Assembly (NCBI RefSeq): GCF_004115265.2
Contig: NC_046285.1
Coordinates: 87,462,015 to 87,526,014, forward strand
Origin: Rhinolophus ferrumequinum
Lineage: Eukaryota > Chordata > Mammalia > Chiroptera > Rhinolophidae
Direction: 5' to 3'
Length of the DNA stretch: 64,000 nucleotides
Shown here: piece after piece, positions 57,715-64,000 of the stretch
How positions within the stretch are numbered: the first letter of the stretch is position 1
Layout of the letters: the number at the start of each line of letters is the position of its first letter
Position numbers and translations under genes: made by a program
Notes under the pieces: generated by a model
The model's database searches: none
Seen by the model: only the letters and a program-made list of their open reading frames with translations
Told to the model about the DNA's origin: nothing

Positions 57715-57840
57715 AGGCCTTGAAGTCAGACATGTTTGAACACCACTCTTAACGTAGCTTCAGTTTTCTAGTGCTTAAAAGGGGGATAAAAATACCTGCA
57801 TCACGGGGATGCTGTAAGGTTTTAAAGAAATAGGATTGAT
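57715..57840 (+). mobile_element. MIR fragment
   Basis: Sense MIR: CTTGAAGTCAGACATGTTTG through AAAATACCTGCATCACGGGG and ATGCTGTAAGGTTTTAAAG. Confidence 0.65.
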
Positions 57841-57844
57841 ACAA

Positions 57845-60800
57845 TGAAAAGTCTCTGCATTTGTCCCTGGTAGCTAGGATGTTTATATAATGATACACAG
57901 ATTTTTCAAAGAACCCAAATTACAATAAAATATGCTAAGTGAAGCAGTGTAATTTAATGTCTTTAGACTATGTTTTAATCTTGCAACTCTAAAGGCCAGA
58001 TCATATTTTTGGTTAAATACCAAATGGCAAAACTGAGGAAATGGAAACAAAACTGAATATAATGTGTTATTAAATAAGTTTTAGTTTTAAGTCTAAGGCA
58101 TAATTAAATGTAACTTCTAAATGCAATGAAAGGAAATAGTGAAAAGATCAGGAAGGCAGTTTTGTTAAGTGATTTGTTGTTATTTTTCTGAATTTGACAA
58201 CTAGAAAAAAAATAGTTATTGTCCTAAGGTAACTATAGAAAAAGAATTTCTGGAGTTAATGAAGAACCGAGAAATAAATTTCAGTTCAGTTAACCCAGGA
58301 CTAGGTCCATGATCAGTTTGTTTCTCATTTCTCTGTGGAGCTGTGAAAATTCTAACTAATGGAGGATGAGAGGTGGGAGAAGACACAGGAAATTACAGAA
58401 GCATGATGTCAGTCTCCAACAAAGTCGTCGTGCTCTTGTCTTTCCCAGTCCTACTGGATTGGTTGTCTTAAAATTTAAATATGAGCATATTAAAAACCAG
58501 ATCACCTTAATGTGATATAAAGGGTCATAGCCCATTCCATTTTCTGGGGTGGATTTCTCCACACCTCTGGGTCCACCTCTAGGTGCCTGCTGGGAGCTGG
58601 GGTTTCAAACCTTTGTGAACATGCGATTTCCTCAACAAGAGAACAGCCTCTCCTGTTTACCTGCCCAGTGCATATTTGCCCTGCAAGTGTAAGTCCAAAC
58701 TCCATCTCCTCTGACTCGTTTTTCCTGGTCCCTCACAAGCTAACTTGGGGGTGCACTGGGCCCTCAATATTGCCAGTATAGGTTTTTCATGGCACACAAC
58801 CTTTTGTAATACTAATTAATATACTCAGTAGATCCCCTTTATGAGCTTGAACCTGGTTTATTCACCTTTATACCCAGTTCCTAACCGGCTGGCATATTGC
58901 TCAGTAAAGAATGAGTTTTTAGAAAGGAAACGGTACTGGGAGCAAATATGCATTCAAACAGTTTGCATCATATGTTCTGCAAGACAACTGGTCTGGTTTC
59001 TTCCCACAGGGCAGTATCGAGAGAAAGGGTGCGTGAGGACGTGTGGTGAGGGGAAGGTACAGAACGCTTAAAAAGGTAACTTGCACAAAACAGAACGAAC
59101 GGGTTGACCTGACTCAGTAGGAGCCAACTTAAACCTAATTATTATAAAAACCTCGAGAAGCAGAGGAACATTTTAGAAATAAGTTTCTAAAACGCTCCTC
59201 AGAGATTCTGACTAGGTCTGGGATGAAGTCGGACTTTTTCTCTCCCAGGCTTTAGTTTCACTGCTCTCCACTACCATACTTATTGTTTATATTTGCATAT
59301 GCATATATATTTTTTTCCAAAAACAAGTTTTATACACGTTTCTCTAAAGAATCCTCAGATATTCTATATCTGCATCTATTATCTGTACATCTACCTAAAA
59401 CTTTATTTTCAAAACTAACATTTACATCAAAATGGTACCCTCTAACTTACGTAACCAGTCTCCAATTGATGGCCATTTAAATTGACCTCATTTTTTGATA
59501 TGAGTGAAATTACAAGCAGTATATTTGTATTTCCATCATTTTGCATGTGTAAATACATCTTTAAGGTAAATTTCTAGGAAGGGAGGTGGTGCTGAGTAAA
59601 ATATTTTGATAGCAATTATTAAAATACCTTAAGTGTAGCAGCTTACGCTTGCAAAGGATGAGTGCTTATTGCCACACACACCCCCCCCAAATCCTCATAG
59701 TACTCTTATCCAACTTTTTGATCTTTCCTGATCTCTGAGAAGAAAATTATCTCATGGTTTAAAATTCTGGAACTTGTTCAGTTGACCATCACCACATGTA
59801 TTCCCATTATAGTGTGTTTCATCTTCATTTATGTTTGTTTTTTTTCACGTTTCTGGAGGTTTTGCCCAGAGCAGTTTTATAGAATCAGCACAAACTAATG
59901 AAGAGAATTAGTTACCTTGCACTTGAAAAGCAGATGTGCATGGGTCATGTGTTAGGTCAGCTGTCATACACTATTCCAAGCTGAATGTTGGCTAGTTGGC
60001 ACTGTGCTCTTTTAATATTGGTAAGTAGGACACTTTTCCTCTCACGTTGTCCCAGAAATGTCATCAGTGAGAACATTTCTAGGAACAGGATGACTACAAT
60101 TCTGAGCGAGATAAGATCCCAATGATCTGCAACCTGTTGGAAAAATCAGTGCTCCAGCACTCAGCCTCCACCAGTCTTTTGATCTGCTGACAAGGGGACA
60201 TTTTATGTGTTCACAGAAACAACAGAACACGAAGTAAAATAAGTGAAAGGAAATGTTATCTCTGCCCTGCCAACTAAGATACTATCGGTTATGTACAGGA
60301 CAAAGTAAAGATGGGCCGTATGGTAGCCCAACAGGACTTCGTGAACATGATTATGTGGGTTTGATTTAAACTTTCTGTAATATGGGCAAAAGATTTGTGA
60401 TAGTTAAGAAAATTTATATAGCAGTTCGAATTTTATAAAACCCCCCAAAATATCCATAGGCTATATGTTACCTAGCTCAGTATCATTTTATGTAAAAAAT
60501 CGATTGAGAAAGACCACATAGGAACAAAATCAGGTCTCCTGATTCCCGGTTTAGTATTTTTCTAGGAACCTCAAGTCCTTGGCAGGCCCGGCTAAGAACT
60601 AAATGAAAGGCAAGAAGGAAAGAGTTGGAGTGTGTGGTGCTTTCTCACCTCACTGCTCCCGGCAACACCAGCCGAGGAGAAGGCCTGTGAAAGGAGACCA
60701 GACTCTGGCCTACCCAGCGCCCTCTGCTCCGTTTCACAACGTGCTCACCGATGCTCAGAGCACATGGGGCCCATGGTGGCCCCAGTGGAGTGTATGATTG

Positions 60801-62489
60801 ACAAGAGTCTGCTTTGATTGGTACCCAACCTGTTTATGCTTATGTTGATTAATGTAAATTATACATATCAACTGTACTAGATACAGTGAAGACAACGTAC
60901 CTGAGGAAATGGTTCTGCTAGCACACTCCTTCAAAAAAGAAACCAAACTTGAAGATTGATATATTACGGATATACGTTATGGAGAAAACAGATTAACTCC
61001 TTACCATCGACCCAAATTTTAAGAAAAATTCTTTACATTAAAAATTTGGTGACTGGAAGTATACTGATCTATTTTATATATTTAAAACTGTTTAAGGATA
61101 TATAATTCTTAATGGTTTCCTACTTAAACTTTGGCACTCTTTAATTGTATCAGGGGAGAGATGGATTTTACTGTAAACCTGCATGCCAGTATTTATTCAA
61201 GATCCTGTATTTTAACTTATTTTGTGTATTTCCAGATTTCACAGTATCAAGCAACACAAATGGTATTTTCAAAATTATTTACCATAGGATCTTATTAGCT
61301 ATCAAGAGCAGATTTTAAGTATTATCTGTCTTATCACTGGGCTATTTAGGAAACATAAAATAGGTTTCACTTAATAACACAGATGACAAAAGTGAATTTT
61401 ATATTTTTCATGTTCCACTCCCTTTACACAAAGTTCAAAATTGTAAGTATACTTTACTTTTTAATCAGTAAGTTTTACTTCTTTAGAAGTGTTTGACGGG
61501 TGATCTGTAAGATGCAAAAACAATGTTTTTTCCATTGAATTTAGTGAGATAAATGGTCAGTCACACTGGATGTTTTATATTGAGTTTTATAGTTTTATCA
61601 ATTTGACTCTAAAAAATTTATTGTCTATTATCTTGTATGTGATTTCAAAAAGTTGGCAGTTCTGTTACGAGGTCCATTTGTCCATGTATTTCTGGACTTG
61701 AAAGTAGTACTCTCCTCCCCTCATCCCACCCTCAACAAAGGTGGTGTACTATTTAGTATATGACTGAAAAGACATCCAAAAGAGATCTGTAGCTTAGTAT
61801 CTAATAAAGATCGGTTCAATCAATTAACGCACATACATAGGAATACTATGAAACTATTAAAAATCATGTTCTAGAAAAAAAAAATCAATGACACAATAAA
61901 ATGTTCCACATTTAAAACTGTGATCACAAAATGAATATATTTCGTAACACAACAGTATGGGAGTATATAAATTAAAAGCTCCTCCTTGTAACTATCCCCA
62001 TCCACTAAAATACAGTGGTTATTTTTGCTGAAGGGATTATAGGTGATTTTAATGATCTTTGTGTTTTTAGCTATTTGTTTCCTTAAATGAGCATTACTTT
62101 TATTAACAGAAAATTCTAGTAAATGTTTTGTTGTATATATAACTAACTATAACATACTTAACTAAAAATCTCCATTACCAATGGCAATTTCTACTGTAGA
62201 CCCATAGGAAAAGCAATGATTTAAACTAACCACTAATGCTTTTTGTGGAGAAGGGAGATTATTTGCAAATACAACCTTTAGCTTGGAAGTTGGAAAATAT
62301 TTGATGCCCTCTAGTGGCCATTTTAAAAGATAATTTGTTTTTCATTGACATCTAGTGTAAAATAAACCAATGGTACCAAAATCTTTTATTATTTTCCATA
62401 TGCAAAAAAAAAGAAATACACACTATTATTAACAGTTTAAGTGTAGCATTATTAATGGTTTAGTCTCTTTCCAACCCTCTTATCTCCTA
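57845..62489. other. Region between CXADR exon 7 and exon 8, mostly unassigned
   Basis: Formally the last intron of the exon 8 isoform. A small L1-like 3' patch lies near 59490-59580 (ATTACAAGCAGTATATTTGT), partly echoed at 62770-62795. Otherwise no gene or repeat could be named. Confidence 0.6.
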
Positions 62490-62600
62490 AAAGCATGTGT
62501 CCTGGAGTCACACTGCCAGAGGTTTGAGGCCCTGCTAGTTTAGGTCACCTGGGGCAACTTACTTGAATACTCTGAGACTCACTTTCTATGGTAAACCTAT
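62490..62600 (+). mobile_element. MIR fragment
   Basis: Sense MIR head: AGCATGTGTCCTGGAGTCAC, TTTGAGGCCCTGCTAG, CACCTGGGGCAACTTACTTG. About 450 bases upstream of exon 8. Confidence 0.65.
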
Positions 62601-62711
62601 TAAGTTCTATTATCATTTTTTGCACCTATTTTCAGTCATCACAATACAGTGGACAACTCTGTACATCAGTAGACACCGATCATTCTTGTATTGGCCTTAT
62701 TTGCATACATA

Positions 62712-62757
62712 CTGTGTTTCTCTGAAAATAAGACCTAGCCGGACCATCAGCTCTATT
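62712..62757. mobile_element. Family A MITE, terminal fragment
   Basis: Only the outer 46 bases of one arm remain (CTGTGTTTCTCTGAAAATAA, then GACCTAGCCGGACCATCAGC), preceded by TA. Lies about 290 bases upstream of CXADR exon 8. Confidence 0.75.
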
Positions 62758-62939
62758 GATATATTGAGTGACATTACAAGCAGTGTATTTGTAAAAATTT
62801 TTATGAACTTTTCTATAGGACTTACTCCTTTCTGTTGTTAAAGCTTATTTTTCAGGTATTTAATACTCTTCTTAATAGGGATTTTTCTCCCTCTAGGTAC
62901 TAATTTTTTTCTCATGAAATGAGTACTATGTAATACATA

Positions 62940-63023
62940 CTGTTGTTTCCCTAAAAATAAGACCTAGCTGGACAATCAACTCTAATGCGTCTTATGGAGC
63001 AAAAATTAATGTAAGACCTGGTC
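62940..63023. mobile_element. Family A MITE, single arm next to the exon 8 acceptor
   Basis: One 84-base arm (terminal CTGTTGTTTCCCTAAAAATA, then GACCTAGCTGGACAATCAAC, ending near GTAAGACCTGGTC), preceded by TA. It stops 22 bases before exon 8, just before the pyrimidine tract, so any branch point at the usual distance lies in or at the edge of it. Confidence 0.78.
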
Positions 63024-63045
63024 AAATTCTTATCTCTTTTTGTAG

Positions 63046-63093
63046 TTCAAGTATACTTACAAGATTGATGGAATTACAGTGGTACAAATATGA
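63046..63093 (+). CDS. CXADR: CXADR alternative exon 8 (CAREx8 C-terminus), extended by two codons
   Basis: After the acceptor CTCTTTTTGTAG the phase-0 frame reads FKYTYKIDGITVVQI and then TGA (63091-63093). The human CAREx8 isoform, spliced from after Lys339 of exon 7, ends in 13 residues that I recall as FKYPYKTDGITVV. Thirteen residues align with two substitutions, and the position of the human stop is CAA here, so Gln-Ile is added before the next stop. In human and rodents CAREx8 is the apically located, inflammation-responsive form and a lower-abundance transcript. The predicted protein here is 354 residues. Identification rests on the matching peptide, phase and acceptor; use of the exon in this species is inferred. 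Confidence 0.85.
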   Translation, partial: FKYTYKIDGITVVQI

Positions 63094-63565
63094 AGGACTA
63101 CTGAAGAATATGAAGTACTGTATTATTTGGTTTTATTTTAGACCTCTAGTAAAGATTTTAACGTGTTGGAAAAAAGCACAAGGCACAGAAATTAGAGTGG
63201 CTGAAGGACATGTCTACTTTATGCGATGGCATTATGCACATAAAGTCAGATGTCATATCAAAGTTAGTATGGGCCAAATTCTTGGCTAGGAAAATCTATG
63301 AATAGTGACTCTGATGGTTGAAAGATGTTTTATTATATTTTCAATTAGCTACAACTAACTAATTTTAGATTTTTTTATACATATTTTGATAATGTAGTCT
63401 TTGGGAAAGGAATGGTTTGAAAAAAAGTTTTAAAGGAAAATTTAAACTCTTATTCTATTTTTCTTTAGTAAATATTTCAACAGTGAAGTGAAACATCCCC
63501 TGTGCTCTCTCCCTTCTTTTTTATGCACGGAACAGAAGCACACATTGTCATGCCTCAAACTACTT

Positions 63566-63571
63566 TTTATT
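63566..63571 (-). terminator. Minus-strand AATAAA: possible 3' end of a convergent gene (BTG3 by synteny)
   Basis: Read on the minus strand, GTTGCAAATAAAAAG is followed by a TG-rich stretch (GACAATGTGTGCTTCTG), a good poly(A) site layout. In human, BTG3 lies convergent to CXADR with its 3' end very close to the last CXADR exon. The sequence from 63572 to the window end carries no recognisable transposon and could be 3'UTR, but no coding sequence is visible, so the gene assignment is inference from synteny. Confidence 0.35.
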
Positions 63572-63784
63572 TGCAACTACATGATTTCACACAATTCTTC
63601 TGAACAACGACATAAAATATATTTCCTTGTGTATAAATAACTTACATACTCTCCATAAAGTAAATGTTCAAAGGTGCTAGAACAGATCGTCCACTCCTAC
63701 AGTGTTCTCATATGCAACAGAGTTGATGCACAATATATAAATACTCAAGTCCAATATTAAAAACTCAGGCACTTGACTAACTTT

Positions 63785-63790
63785 AATAAA
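63785..63790 (+). terminator. First + strand AATAAA after exon 8
   Basis: No AATAAA or ATTAAA occurs on the + strand between the exon 8 stop (63093) and this hexamer. If exon 8 transcripts use it, their 3'UTR would run about 700 bases and overlap the putative minus-strand gene end. Confidence 0.3.
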
Positions 63791-64000
63791 GTTTCTCAAA
63801 CTATATCAATATAGCTAAAGTGCATATATATTTTTAAGAAAGATTATTCTCAATAACTTCTCTATAAAAATAAGTTTGATGGTTTGACCCATCTAACTTT
63901 ACTACTATGAATATGAACTTTTAACTTTTAACATGTAATCAGGCTTATTCTACCTTCTCAACACCAACAGAATCAAAAGGAGCTAGTGAGGTGCTAACAT

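Noticed and set aside
1-64000. CRISPR arrays, operons or other prokaryotic or phage systems
   Set aside because: The window is mammalian; the only regular repeats are microsatellites, MITE palindromes and a short 3'UTR tandem repeat.

Overview
The window is mammalian nuclear DNA holding one recognisable protein-coding gene, CXADR (coxsackievirus and adenovirus receptor, an Ig-superfamily tight-junction adhesion protein), complete on the + strand. The repeats point to a bat: tRNA-derived Ves/Rhin-type SINEs with fresh target-site duplications, a mariner-type MITE, a hAT MITE with an intact 8-bp duplication, and many copies of a palindromic TA-flanked MITE. They sit among general placental repeats (L1M, L2, MIR, MER5A, MaLR LTRs, a Tigger relative). 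I lean towards a rhinolophoid or other Ves/Rhin-bearing lineage, but the family cannot be fixed from this sequence.

Layout. 1-16.8 kb: intergenic DNA upstream of CXADR, all repeats and unassigned sequence. 16.8-17.8 kb: CpG island with a TATA-less promoter, GC boxes, a perfect 16-bp RFX/X-box palindrome, an ETS/CRE composite and an E-box; exon 1 encodes the signal peptide behind an ideal Kozak start. 17.4-38.0 kb: 20.6-kb intron 1. 38.0-52.9 kb: exons 2-7, encoding Ig-V, Ig-C2, one transmembrane helix and a cytoplasmic tail ending in the PDZ ligand SIV. The joined exons give a 365-residue protein, the same length as human CAR. 52.9-about 57.2 kb: long 3'UTR with several poly(A) signals. 57.2-63.0 kb: the intron leading to a distal alternative exon 8.

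Alternative C-terminus. Exon 7 keeps the internal donor (AAG|GTAGCT) known to be used for the CAREx8 isoform, and a matching exon 8 lies at 63046-63093. The human isoform, as I recall it, ends in ITVV. Here the stop codon position is read as CAA and the frame continues two codons, giving ITVVQI, so the PDZ ligand of this isoform should differ. Two fragments of the palindromic MITE flank the acceptor, one ending 22 bases before it. This is the most interesting observation in the window.

Beyond exon 8 the last few hundred bases look like the 3' end of a convergent minus-strand gene (BTG3 by human synteny), but no coding sequence is visible. I found no CRISPR array, tRNA gene, rRNA or second protein-coding gene.
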